DNA of 22,604 bases, taken from Bacillota bacterium (GTDB taxonomy: Bacteria > Bacillota > Clostridia > Acetivibrionales > DSM-1351). The notes under the pieces are model-generated. The model made no database searches and was not told the origin of the DNA. It saw only the letters and a program-made list of their open reading frames with translations. Positions 7,994 to 15,259 of the stretch are shown piece by piece. The stretch spans positions 1 to 22,604 of the forward strand of contig JAEYNY010000165.1 in assembly GCA_023412275.1 (NCBI GenBank), read 5' to 3'. Each line of letters opens with the position of its first letter. Positions within the stretch are counted from its first letter, which is position 1. The translations under genes were made by a program, and so were the position numbers.

Positions 7994-8294
7994 TCATTTG
8001 CCCATCTTTCTCTTGCAATCTATCAAGTACGGTATTATACCCGTCAGCACCATAAACAAGACATCTGTTTACCCTGCTTATGGTTGCCGTACTGGCTCCT
8101 GTTTGCTCACAAATTTCTGTATAGGTTCTCTTTTCTCTTAACATTTTTGCTACCTGAAGTCTTTGTGCCAAAGCTTTCAGTTCTGCAATAGTACAAAGGT
8201 CTTCAAAAAAATTATAACATTCTTCCCTATTCTTTAAAAGTAAAATTGCATCAAATAAACTATCTGTATGTTCATCCCTCAATTTGGAATTCAT
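7986..8294 (-). CDS. TrpR-family YerC/YecD-like DNA-binding protein
   Basis: 102 residues of the TrpR-like YerC/YecD family of Firmicutes. The helix-turn-helix is about residues 57-78, and GASTATISRVNR corresponds to GAGIATITRGSN of E. coli TrpR. In my alignment the TrpR tryptophan-contacting Arg84 is kept (R74), but Arg54 falls on Leu45, so tryptophan should not be assumed as corepressor. ATG at 8294 has GAGGAG eight bases upstream. It is the first gene of a three-gene operon ending in secA. Autoregulation would be typical of the family but no operator is evident. Confidence 0.88.
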   Translation of the reverse strand: MNSKLRDEHTDSLFDAILLLKNREECYNFFEDLCTIAELKALAQRLQVAKMLREKRTYTEICEQTGASTATISRVNRCLVYGADGYNTVLDRLQEKDGQMNV

Positions 8295-8333
8295 AATTAA
8301 AACTCCTCAATTATAAAGCAAAAAAAATTCTGC

Positions 8334-8361
8334 ATAATATTATTTTATTATAAAGATACAA
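8334..8361 (-). promoter_or_regulatory. promoter of the yerC-secA operon
   Basis: TTGTAT (8356-8361) and TATTAT (8334-8339) on the minus strand are 16 bases apart, giving a start near 8327 and a leader of about 33 bases. Surrounding DNA is very AT-rich, so the call is moderate. Confidence 0.4.
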
Positions 8362-8425
8362 TAACAGCTTTTTATAAATCAGTCAAGGTTCTACAAAAGC
8401 TACGTATTCTACATAGTTCCAATTC

Positions 8426-8431
8426 TATAAT
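8426..8431 (+). promoter_or_regulatory. possible -10 box of the duplicated-domain gene
   Basis: A perfect TATAAT lies about 64 bases before the ATG at 8495, but no sigma-A -35 hexamer stands 16-18 bases upstream. It may be a chance match or belong to another sigma factor. Confidence 0.25.
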
Positions 8432-8494
8432 CACGGACAAATGAATAACTATATATTGTGCCAAGCGTATTTACCAGATTATAAGGAGGAATAT

Positions 8495-9892
8495 ATGAAT
8501 CGGCTTATTATGATAACTAATAAACAAAAGCTTCTAATTTTGGCTATATCTGTAATATTTATTATACTATCTGCCGTCCTAATTACAATACTAGAATTTC
8601 CAAAATCTACAATAAATGATATTACCACAAAGCCACAGAATCATTCCGGTTCTCAAAGTGAAAATAAACGGTTGAAGGAAATTTTATCTTCGATTGTTCC
8701 CGGGGATAGTAAAATTCTGTATGAAGATGATTTCAGAAAAACAAGTATTTCAAAAAATCCGGTTGGAGCTGTGGATGTCAAACCCGCAAACATACAGAAT
8801 TCGGGAGATTCACTTTCCTATACTACAATTTACTCAGACGAGGATTATTTAAGACCAATATATGTGAATTCTTGGAAACAAGCTTATTATCGTGGGTGGC
8901 TGTATCTCCCTCGTAAAATAATCTACGCAAGACATAATTTGTTTGCTTATACCGGAAATTCCGCGAATATTTTAGACATAGAAGGAGAATTGGGTTTCTA
9001 TCCTAACATATCCATAGATAACGAAAACTACCTAAACTTCCTTATTTACAATTATGATTTAGAAAATGCAGTTAAGCGTGAAAATAGAATTGTTTTTTTT
9101 GGAAAGCCTTTAAAAAAGGGCGTCCAGATAGTTTCAATAAAAAAAGATGATATAAATAATTATGAAAATTATAACAATATAATAGTACAGCTTTGCACTC
9201 CGGCTGGCTATGAACTTGATTACCAAAATATATCTTTGGGCAATAGTGGAAAGGCAACTGAGGATTACGGGATTGACGATGATACCGTATTAACTTATTC
9301 AAAAAATAATTCAGATTTGGATAAACAGAATGTTCGGTTGCGTCAGGAATTGACACACTATATTTCAGACTCCTCTCAGGAAATCTATTTTCAGCAAAAT
9401 GGAGGGTATCAGACATCCGATGTCCTTGATACAAACATAGATTTGGAGGAAGCCTTCAACAGCTTCAAGCCTATAGGACATAAATTTCTTTACAATAACT
9501 TGAAATACAAAAGCCCGGTTTACCATCCTGACTGGAAGAAAAACTACGACCTTGAATGGTGCTATTTACCAAGAAAAATATATCTTAATATAAAAGAAAT
9601 TTTTGTACTGCCTTCAGATACTGATGTGCTTAACGACTTGTATGGAGAACTGGGCTTTTTTGAAAAGTGTCCTTCCATAAACAAAAAAAGTGCTGGCTTC
9701 TTTATAAAGAACTTCTCTGTTGATTCGGTACATTTGTTTGAAAACAATATAATTGTTACCGGTACGCCGTGCAGAAAAGGAGTACAGATAATCAGTATTC
9801 CTAAAACTACTTTGGCTAAAAACACAGATTTTGCAGTCAGATTGGTTACAAAAGACCTCTGCGAAATTGATGCTGACGTGTTAAAAAATTAA
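8495..9892 (+). CDS. membrane-anchored protein with tandemly duplicated unknown domain
   Basis: 465 residues, no family recognised. ATG 8495 is chosen over the upstream in-frame ATG 8441 because AAGGAGG lies directly before it and it places the anchor at the N-terminus. A transmembrane helix spans about residues 12-33, with the remainder predicted outside. Two copies of a domain follow, residues about 121-236 and 341-456, aligned without gaps at an offset of exactly 220 residues over about 95 positions. Shared elements are W127/W347, YLPRKI (137/357), GELGF (164/384) and KGVQI (208/428). A short charged stretch precedes each copy (ENKRLKEIL at 56, QNVRLRQEL at 278), so the repeated unit is about 220 residues. 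No catalytic motif is obvious; binding or cell-surface work is a guess. It is monocistronic, with its own terminator, and divergent from yerC. Confidence 0.8.
   Translation: MNRLIMITNKQKLLILAISVIFIILSAVLITILEFPKSTINDITTKPQNHSGSQSENKRLKEILSSIVPGDSKILYEDDFRKTSISKNPVGAVDVKPANIQNSGDSLSYTTIYSDEDYLRPIYVNSWKQAYYRGWLYLPRKIIYARHNLFAYTGNSANILDIEGELGFYPNISIDNENYLNFLIYNYDLENAVKRENRIVFFGKPLKKGVQIVSIKKDDINNYENYNNIIVQLCTPAGYELDYQNISLGNSGKATEDYGIDDDTVLTYSKNNSDLDKQNVRLRQELTHYISDSSQEIYFQQNGGYQTSDVLDTNIDLEEAFNSFKPIGHKFLYNNLKYKSPVYHPDWKKNYDLEWCYLPRKIYLNIKEIFVLPSDTDVLNDLYGELGFFEKCPSINKKSAGFFIKNFSVDSVHLFENNIIVTGTPCRKGVQIISIPKTTLAKNTDFAVRLVTKDLCEIDADVLKN
8855..9862 (+). repeat. internal tandem domain duplication
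   Basis: Copy 1 is 8855-9202 and copy 2 is 9515-9862. At protein level they align without gaps from P121/P341 through about 217/437, and the last 20 residues differ by a few deletions. Conservation is visible in the protein but not in the DNA, so the duplication is old. Confidence 0.8.
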
Positions 9893-9903
9893 AGGACAGC
9901 ATA

Positions 9904-9943
9904 AAAGCCGGAGATTTATTAATCTTCCGGCTTTCTTTTTTTT
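9904..9943 (+). terminator. terminator of the duplicated-domain gene
   Basis: AAAGCCGGA (9904-9912) pairs with TCCGGCTTT (9926-9934), extended inwards by GATT/AATC after a one-base bulge. A T-rich tail follows to 9943. The last bases overlap the stop codon of the convergent S-component gene at 9942. Its minus-strand tail is only four T, so it is weaker in that direction. Confidence 0.88.
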
Positions 9944-10481
9944 AACGTAATAAATTTTTAACCGCCTTAGTCCTGAATAACACAGCAAGAAAAATCAATG
10001 CAAGAACTGCACTAAGGGCTCCCTGAATCAGGTTTCCCGGAAGGTCTGCAATAATGCTTGCCATCCCCAGAGTCGGGTTAATCATTCTCATAACAGTAGC
10101 CTGATATATAAAATATCCCAGAACCATTTCCAATCCACCGGCTACAACAGCTATTGCCTGTCTCAGACGAGATGGAACACCATTTTTTCTACTGCCGATT
10201 GCTCCTATTATATATCCCTCAATACCTTTTATTATCAAGGTTGCCGGAGCATATATATAATACCCTGTCACAATATCGGCCAGTGCTGAGCCGATTCCGC
10301 CTGCAATGAATCCTACCCTTCTTCCTAAAAGAATAGCAGCAATCATTATGGCCGCATCTCCTATATTATAATAGCCCTGAGTCATTGGACTTGGAATTTG
10401 CAAAAACGGAGTAAAGGTAATTAAAAAAACAATCGCTGTCATTAATGCACAAAGTACTAATTTTTTTGTGGTAATTCTCAT
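9942..10481 (-). CDS. ECF transporter S component (substrate unknown)
   Basis: 179-residue, very hydrophobic protein of the substrate-capturing S-component type, with five or six membrane helices. Typical features are the AxxxA motif in helix 1 (A12, A16), which in this family packs against EcfT, and the stretch YNIGDAAIMIAAILLGRR followed by a Gly-rich helix and LADIVTGYY. The energising partners EcfA, EcfA' and EcfT are not in the window, so a shared (group II) module is inferred. Its ATG follows the hom stop codon directly (TAAATG), so it is translationally coupled to homoserine dehydrogenase. Candidate substrates are vitamins such as pyridoxine or thiamine precursors, or a threonine-pathway metabolite; the sequence alone does not decide. 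Confidence 0.85.
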   Translation of the reverse strand: MRITTKKLVLCALMTAIVFLITFTPFLQIPSPMTQGYYNIGDAAIMIAAILLGRRVGFIAGGIGSALADIVTGYYIYAPATLIIKGIEGYIIGAIGSRKNGVPSRLRQAIAVVAGGLEMVLGYFIYQATVMRMINPTLGMASIIADLPGNLIQGALSAVLALIFLAVLFRTKAVKNLLR

Positions 10482-11726
10482 TTATTCTTCAATCCTTATT
10501 TTGTTTAATACTGTAATGTCAGAAGCGGCTTCAAGCTTATTAAGCTTTGTGGAGAATTCGCTTTCTGCTATTTTACCGCTTATAAATGCAAACTCATTGT
10601 CCTTGGCTTTGGAATGTAATTCTACAAATTCAGTTTCTCCGAATACTGATAAAATATCCTTCTTTGCATCAGCTATGCTTTTTGTAGTTACCCTAACCAA
10701 ATATTTTGTATTGCTATCTTGGATGGGCAGTATATTGTTTTCCTGTGTCCTCACCCACACACCCGCTGTTCCGAAACCCGGATGTTTTGCTATGTCTATA
10801 ACATCGGCTACTACAGCACTTGCAGTAGGCAATTTTCCAGCTCCTCTTCCATAGAACATTGCATCTCCTACAGCATCACCGTTAACAACAATGGCATTAA
10901 AAACATCTTCAACATTAGAAAGAGGATGTTCGTTAGGAACAATGGCAGGTGAAACACGTGCAAATATCTTACCGTTTGATTTTTTACTAACTGCAATCAG
11001 TTTTATAACTCCGTCTATCGCATCTGCATATTTCATGTCATCAACAGTTATCTTTGTTATACCTTCTGTATATATGTTTTCGCAATCAACAAATTCGTTA
11101 TACGCAATAGATGATAAAATAGCAATTTTTCTGCAGGCATCATGTCCCTCAACATCAGCTGTTGGATTCTGTTCCGCATAACCGTTCTGTTGTGCTTCCT
11201 TGAGTGCAGCTTCAAAGCTTTTGCCTTCTTTTTTCATTTGGGTCAGTATATAGTTTGTAGTACCGTTTAGTATACCAGTTATACCATTTATCTCATTTGC
11301 TGCCAGACATTGGTTCAAAGGACGTATTATAGGAATACCGCCTCCCACACTGGCTTCAAACAGATAGTTAACACCATTGTCCTTTGCCATTTGCAGCAAC
11401 TCCGGTCCATGGGTTGCAACAAGTTCCTTGTTGGAAGTTACAACACTTTTTCCGGCCATAAGAGCTCTTTTTGTAAATTCATGGGCAATCCGTGCCCCTC
11501 CTATGGTTTCTACAACAATACTAACTTCACTGTCGTTGAATACGTCATCTGCATTTTTTGTAAGAACATCTTTATCCGGACTATCCGGGAAATCTCTTAT
11601 ATCCAATATCCATTTTACTTTTATGTCTGTTCCTGCACGCTGTCTTATACTTTCACTATTTTTCTTAATAACCTCTGCAACACCGGAGCCAACAACTCCG
11701 TAACCTAGAATAGCCACATTTACCAT
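10482..11726 (-). CDS. hom: homoserine dehydrogenase
   Basis: Reduces aspartate semialdehyde to homoserine, the branch point to threonine and methionine; 414 residues. The NAD(P)-binding loop is GYGVVG (residues 8-13). The substrate region contains LNGTTNYIL. The family signature NPTADVEGHDACRK follows, with its conserved Asp and Lys. A C-terminal ACT-like domain begins around KYLVRVTTK (about residue 340), fitting feedback control by threonine or a related amino acid. It is a single-function enzyme with no aspartokinase domain. ATG 11726 has GGAGG six bases upstream. It lies 35 bases after pheB with no terminator between them and is fused stop-to-start with the S component. Confidence 0.97.
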   Translation of the reverse strand: MVNVAILGYGVVGSGVAEVIKKNSESIRQRAGTDIKVKWILDIRDFPDSPDKDVLTKNADDVFNDSEVSIVVETIGGARIAHEFTKRALMAGKSVVTSNKELVATHGPELLQMAKDNGVNYLFEASVGGGIPIIRPLNQCLAANEINGITGILNGTTNYILTQMKKEGKSFEAALKEAQQNGYAEQNPTADVEGHDACRKIAILSSIAYNEFVDCENIYTEGITKITVDDMKYADAIDGVIKLIAVSKKSNGKIFARVSPAIVPNEHPLSNVEDVFNAIVVNGDAVGDAMFYGRGAGKLPTASAVVADVIDIAKHPGFGTAGVWVRTQENNILPIQDSNTKYLVRVTTKSIADAKKDILSVFGETEFVELHSKAKDNEFAFISGKIAESEFSTKLNKLEAASDITVLNKIRIEE

Positions 11727-11761
11727 AAAAACCCTCCTGCGATAAATTACATTTTGTTACA

Positions 11762-12202
11762 TTACCTGGCTAATATTTCACTTTTTCTGACACCCTCAAC
11801 CTTGTTAATCTCTGACAAAAGGTTTTGAATATCTATTTTCATATTCATAGTTTCAATAGAAATTGTCACATCTGCCAAACCATTTATAGGTATGTTCTGG
11901 TTTATTGTCAATATATTCGCACTGACTGAAGCAATTTTATTTACAATACTTGATAGAATACCCGCAAAGTCTTCTACAACGAAAAATAACGTTATAATCT
12001 TGCCCCTTGATGTCTCATTAAAAGGGAAAACATAATCTTTGTATTTGTAGTAGGCGCTTCTGCTGATTCCTACTTCTTTGACGGCATCGTTAACAGTTTT
12101 TATTTTACCAAGACTTAGTATCTTCTTAACTTCTATAACCTTTGAAAATATGTCAGGCAAAATAAATGAATCAACTAAAAAAAATATAGATTCTTGTTTC
12201 AT
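11762..12202 (-). CDS. pheB: PheB-like ACT-domain regulatory protein
   Basis: 146-residue member of the PheB / UPF0735 family, about the length of Bacillus PheB. The N-terminal part holds a helix-turn-helix-like stretch (VNDAVKEVGISRSAYYKYKD, about 37-56). An ACT domain spans about 67-143 (KIITLFFVVEDFAGILSSIV, then ILTINQNIPING). ACT domains bind amino acids, so it is probably a sensor acting on this pathway; the molecular role of the family is not settled. I start at ATG 12202, which follows AGGAGA; the frame remains open 19 codons further, past any sensible ribosome binding site and into the promoter. It is first in the pheB-hom-S-component operon. In Bacillus pheB stands by pheA, so its partner differs here. 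Confidence 0.9.
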   Translation of the reverse strand: MKQESIFFLVDSFILPDIFSKVIEVKKILSLGKIKTVNDAVKEVGISRSAYYKYKDYVFPFNETSRGKIITLFFVVEDFAGILSSIVNKIASVSANILTINQNIPINGLADVTISIETMNMKIDIQNLLSEINKVEGVRKSEILAR

Positions 12203-12249
12203 ATTTTCTCCTGTCCGTGTGATACGTACAATTGTGTTTCCTTGGTGTA

Positions 12250-12278
12250 ATATTAGCATATTTTTTCTTTTTATGCAA
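12250..12278 (-). promoter_or_regulatory. sigma-A promoter of the pheB-hom operon
   Basis: TTGCAT (12273-12278) and TAATAT (12250-12255) are 17 bases apart on the minus strand. Transcription would start near 12243, with a leader of about 40 bases containing the palindrome ACAATTGT (12228-12235). The -35 box begins only three bases after the T-run of the thrC terminator, so the two units are cleanly separated. Confidence 0.6.
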
Positions 12279-12280
12279 CT

Positions 12281-12318
12281 AAAAAAGCACTAATCATACA
12301 AGATCAGTGCCTTTTTTT
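12281..12318 (-). terminator. thrC terminator
   Basis: On the minus strand GCACTGATC pairs with GATTAGTGC (12302-12310 with 12287-12295, one A-C mismatch) around a 6-base loop. Six T follow (12281-12286). An A-run before the stem would also give some termination in the plus direction. Confidence 0.8.
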
Positions 12319-12328
12319 ATATTTACAT

Positions 12329-13852
12329 TTATTTTTCTGTTTTGATATTTTCTTGAATATTTAATGCATCCTTAACCTTATCAATCATGTTTATTGGCTC
12401 GCAAAAACCCTTGTGAAGAACAGGCTTTTTATCCAATTCCTTTAATGGAGCAGGAATTCTAAGACCTGACTTTTCAGACAGTACAGAGAGCAGCTCAAAC
12501 TCAGTCTTTCCTTTGATGGTCTCTTCTCCAGCAATTGCTTTTACAACACTCTCGTTAAACTTAAAAGGACTGGCTGTAGAAACTATAACCGCTTTTGTAA
12601 CATCACTTGTGGAAATAACATATTTGTCATATACATCTACTGCAACCGCAGTATGTGTGTCAACCACGTACCCTGTCTCCTGATAAACACTTTCAATGGT
12701 TTTTAAAGTATCACTGTCATTTGAGTAACCTGCCCAGAATATATTCTGGATTTTCTTTTTAGTATCCTGGTCTACAGTATATGAACCTTCATTTTTAAGC
12801 TTGTTCATCCATTCACAAACCTTTTCGGCATTATCACCGGTAATAAGATATAAAAGGCGTTCAAGGTTGCTTGAAATGAGAATATCCATTGATGGAGATA
12901 AAGTCTTTTTGAATTCTCTGTTTTTATTGTATTCGCCTGTATTAATAAAATCTGTCAGCACATTATTGTCATTTGACGCACAAATAAGCTTGTTAATTGG
13001 CAAGCCCATCTGCATAGCATAATATGCAGCCAGAATATTACCAAAATTACCTGTAGGAACAACAAAATTAATCTTTTCCCCTACTTTAATTTCACCGTTC
13101 TTTATCATATCAGCATATGCTGAAAAATAATAAACGATCTGTGGAACCAGTCTGCCCCAGTTTATAGAATTTGCAGAAGAAAACTTGTATCCGTTTTCTT
13201 CCATTAATACCGATACATCTTCATCACCGAATATTCTTTTAACACCATTCTGAGCATCATCAAAATTGCCGTTTACAGCTATAGCGTTGACATTGCCACC
13301 CTCCTGGGTAACCATCTGCATTTTCTGCACCTGGCTGACACCTTCACTTGGGAAAAATACTATAATCTTTGTACCTTTTACATCCTTGAATCCTTCAAGA
13401 GCAGCTTTACCTGTATCTCCTGATGTTGCTACAAGAATAACTATCTCTTCTTTTTCCCCGGTTTTCTTAAGTGCTTTAACAAGAAAATGCGGAAGTATTT
13501 GCAGAGCCATATCTTTGAATGCACTTGTAGGCCCATGCCACAGTTCCAGTATATTTACCGAATCATAAAGCTTATGCAAAGGAGCAATATCATTACTTTC
13601 AAATTTTTCTGCAGTATAAGCCTTGTTTACACACTCTGAAAGTTCCTCGAAAGTATAATCATCCAAATAACCTTCCAGTATCTTAACGGCTCTTTCCTGA
13701 TAACTCATTTCACTCATGAGAGCTATTTGTTCAAGACTAAACTGAACTGTCTTTTCAGGTACAAACAGACCACCGTCTGCTGCGATACCTCTCTTTATAG
13801 CTTCAGCTGCACTCACACTTCTGCAACTTCCTCTTGTGCTTCGATATAACAT
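12329..13852 (-). CDS. thrC: threonine synthase
   Basis: PLP-dependent enzyme converting O-phosphohomoserine to threonine; 507 residues, in the range of the longer clostridial and proteobacterial type. The N-terminus MLYRSTRG and RGIAADGGLFVPE are typical. The PLP lysine is K113 in PTSAFKDMALQ. SGDTGKAALEG and VPTGNFGNILAAYYA form the cofactor phosphate and substrate pocket. ATG 13852 has AGGAGGT five bases upstream. It is a separate unit with its own promoter and terminator, immediately upstream of pheB-hom. Homoserine kinase (thrB), often beside these genes, is absent and must be elsewhere or replaced. Confidence 0.97.
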   Translation of the reverse strand: MLYRSTRGSCRSVSAAEAIKRGIAADGGLFVPEKTVQFSLEQIALMSEMSYQERAVKILEGYLDDYTFEELSECVNKAYTAEKFESNDIAPLHKLYDSVNILELWHGPTSAFKDMALQILPHFLVKALKKTGEKEEIVILVATSGDTGKAALEGFKDVKGTKIIVFFPSEGVSQVQKMQMVTQEGGNVNAIAVNGNFDDAQNGVKRIFGDEDVSVLMEENGYKFSSANSINWGRLVPQIVYYFSAYADMIKNGEIKVGEKINFVVPTGNFGNILAAYYAMQMGLPINKLICASNDNNVLTDFINTGEYNKNREFKKTLSPSMDILISSNLERLLYLITGDNAEKVCEWMNKLKNEGSYTVDQDTKKKIQNIFWAGYSNDSDTLKTIESVYQETGYVVDTHTAVAVDVYDKYVISTSDVTKAVIVSTASPFKFNESVVKAIAGEETIKGKTEFELLSVLSEKSGLRIPAPLKELDKKPVLHKGFCEPINMIDKVKDALNIQENIKTEK

Positions 13853-13889
13853 TTTTACCTCCTGCCAAATACCTAACCATATATTATTT

Positions 13890-13937
13890 ATGAGATATAT
13901 TCTTTATTCTTTAGTTCCTTAGCTTTCTTAGTCTCAT
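13890..13937 (-). promoter_or_regulatory. purine-rich stem-loop in the thrC leader
   Basis: In the predicted thrC leader ATGAGA (13932-13937) can pair with TCTCAT (13890-13895). They enclose 36 bases that are almost all A, G and T, with five AAG triplets. The stem starts within a few bases of the predicted transcription start. The leader of about 87 bases is too short for a T-box. No known riboswitch is recognised. Confidence 0.3.
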
Positions 13938-13945
13938 TAAATTTA

Positions 13946-13974
13946 ATAATATAATAAAAATTGAAAAAAAGCAA
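13946..13974 (-). promoter_or_regulatory. sigma-A promoter of thrC
   Basis: TTGCTT (13969-13974) and TATTAT (13946-13951) on the minus strand are 17 bases apart, four or five of six consensus bases each. Transcription would start near 13939. It lies between the patatin stop codon and thrC. Confidence 0.5.
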
Positions 13975-14015
13975 CGAAGCAGTTAACATTAATATAACAA
14001 TTGTAACTATTTACC

Positions 14016-15101
14016 CTAAATTCTCCATCCTCTGGTTTTCTTCTGCATACTTACAAAAAGCTTCTGAACAGCCAGTTTCCCTTGATTATATAGATAAAGT
14101 GATTCTTCGGCTGTTATATCAAAATCCAGGAAAGAGATATCCCCGGTATTTATATGAGCAATATTATCTATGTTGTAGGAGTTTTTGGGAACTCCCGTAT
14201 CATGGGAAGAATGGAGTAGTTTTTTTAATATATGTTCTGCAGAACTTATGCCCTTTGGTTCCTTGCCTTCCAGTTTAAGTCCTATAATTACATTGTTTTC
14301 AGTGCTGTCAATGAGCCAAACCGGAAAGTTATCAAGAACACCTCCATCTATTATGTAATGAGTTTTAGGTTTGTTTCCTGCATCTTTATAATCGATTGTA
14401 ACCGGGTCGAAAACAAACGGAACACATGTGCTCATCCTTACCGCCTTTGCAACCTCCAATTTATCAGGGTCAATATTATACAATGCCATATCATCGGGAA
14501 GAACAATTACTTTTCCGGTATTGGCATCAACCGCAGTCATTCTCACCTTGTACCCTCTTGGATTAACCTTATCCGCTATTCCTCCCCGGAAATCACTGAA
14601 GGTACGTATTCCCTTGTTGGCAAGGAGCTGAGCAACCCAACTTTCCAATAGCTCACCATTTAAAAATGCATTCTTTTTACTGAATGCAATGAGATTTACC
14701 AGAAAGTTTCCTCTGGAACCTACAAAGTCTTCCTTGGATTTTCTGACAAGATTTAGCTCTGCGTAATCCTGACGGTGAAGTAATGCATCCAAATCACTTT
14801 CATTAAGAACCTTTTTTTCCTGCTCTATATTTCTCATGCTGTTAGCAATGGAGACATCCATTGGGATCTCATCCATGTCTGAAAGCGAACTAAAATCGAA
14901 CTCCTTCATAATCCTGCCTAATTCACCGGAAGTATACCCGGCTCCAATAAGTGCTCCTACCAGTGCACCGGCTGAAACACCGGCAACGTTGCCTATTCTT
15001 TTATATTTTTTTTCAATTTCCTCATATGCTCCGGCAAAGGCTATGCCTTTTATCCCGCCTCCGCTGAGTACAATATTTACTGTTCGGCTTCTTTTATTCA
15101 T
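14016..15101 (-). CDS. patatin-like phospholipase family protein
   Basis: 361-residue member of the patatin-like acyl-hydrolase family. The oxyanion-hole loop is GGGIKG (14-19), the nucleophile Ser43 lies in GVSAG (41-45), and the second dyad residue Asp252 in IIDGGVLDNFP. All catalytic elements are intact, so an active lipid acyl hydrolase is expected. No signal peptide is seen, so it is cytoplasmic or peripheral on the inner membrane face. ATG 15101 is preceded by GAGGG about ten bases away. It appears monocistronic: the TPR terminator precedes its promoter and thrC has its own promoter. Substrate is unknown; membrane phospholipid turnover is the usual guess. Confidence 0.93.
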   Translation of the reverse strand: MNKRSRTVNIVLSGGGIKGIAFAGAYEEIEKKYKRIGNVAGVSAGALVGALIGAGYTSGELGRIMKEFDFSSLSDMDEIPMDVSIANSMRNIEQEKKVLNESDLDALLHRQDYAELNLVRKSKEDFVGSRGNFLVNLIAFSKKNAFLNGELLESWVAQLLANKGIRTFSDFRGGIADKVNPRGYKVRMTAVDANTGKVIVLPDDMALYNIDPDKLEVAKAVRMSTCVPFVFDPVTIDYKDAGNKPKTHYIIDGGVLDNFPVWLIDSTENNVIIGLKLEGKEPKGISSAEHILKKLLHSSHDTGVPKNSYNIDNIAHINTGDISFLDFDITAEESLYLYNQGKLAVQKLFVSMQKKTRGWRI

Positions 15102-15167
15102 ATATACATATCCCTCGATAAAAAACTATCTAAAGTATATATATTATGACAGGAAGTTAATTAGTAT

Positions 15168-15195
15168 ATTGTACATCCCCTTACTACATGTACAA
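15168..15195 (-). promoter_or_regulatory. patatin promoter embedded in a perfect dyad
   Basis: TTGTACAT and ATGTACAA (15188-15195 and 15169-15176) form a perfect 8-base inverted repeat with an 11-base spacer. The same bases supply a -35 box TTGTAC (15190-15195) and a -10 box TACAAT (15168-15173), 16 bases apart. A dimeric repressor on this dyad would cover the whole promoter. The predicted leader is about 60 bases. Confidence 0.5.
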
Positions 15196-15206
15196 ATTGC
15201 AGTTAC

Positions 15207-15242
15207 AAAAAAAGCACTTTTACATGTGGTGGTGTAAAGTGC
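15207..15242 (-). terminator. terminator of the folC-TPR unit
   Basis: GCACTTTACA (minus strand, 15233-15242) pairs with TGTAAAAGTGC (15214-15224), one bulged base, around an 8-base loop. Seven T follow (15207-15213). Confidence 0.85.
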
Positions 15243-15259
15243 CTTATAATATACGTATG

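Noticed and set aside
8441..8494. Upstream ATG at 8441 for the duplicated-domain protein.
   Set aside because: No ribosome binding site, whereas ATG 8495 follows AAGGAGG and starts right before the membrane anchor.
12203..12249. T-box or attenuator before pheB-hom.
   Set aside because: Leader of about 40 bases; the nearby hairpin belongs to thrC and lies upstream of the promoter.
12203..12259. Longer PheB beginning at 12259.
   Set aside because: No ribosome binding site, overlaps the promoter -10 box, and exceeds the family length.
13853..13940. T-box or amino-acid riboswitch before thrC.
   Set aside because: The leader is only about 87 bases, with no T-box sequence and no antiterminator/terminator pair.
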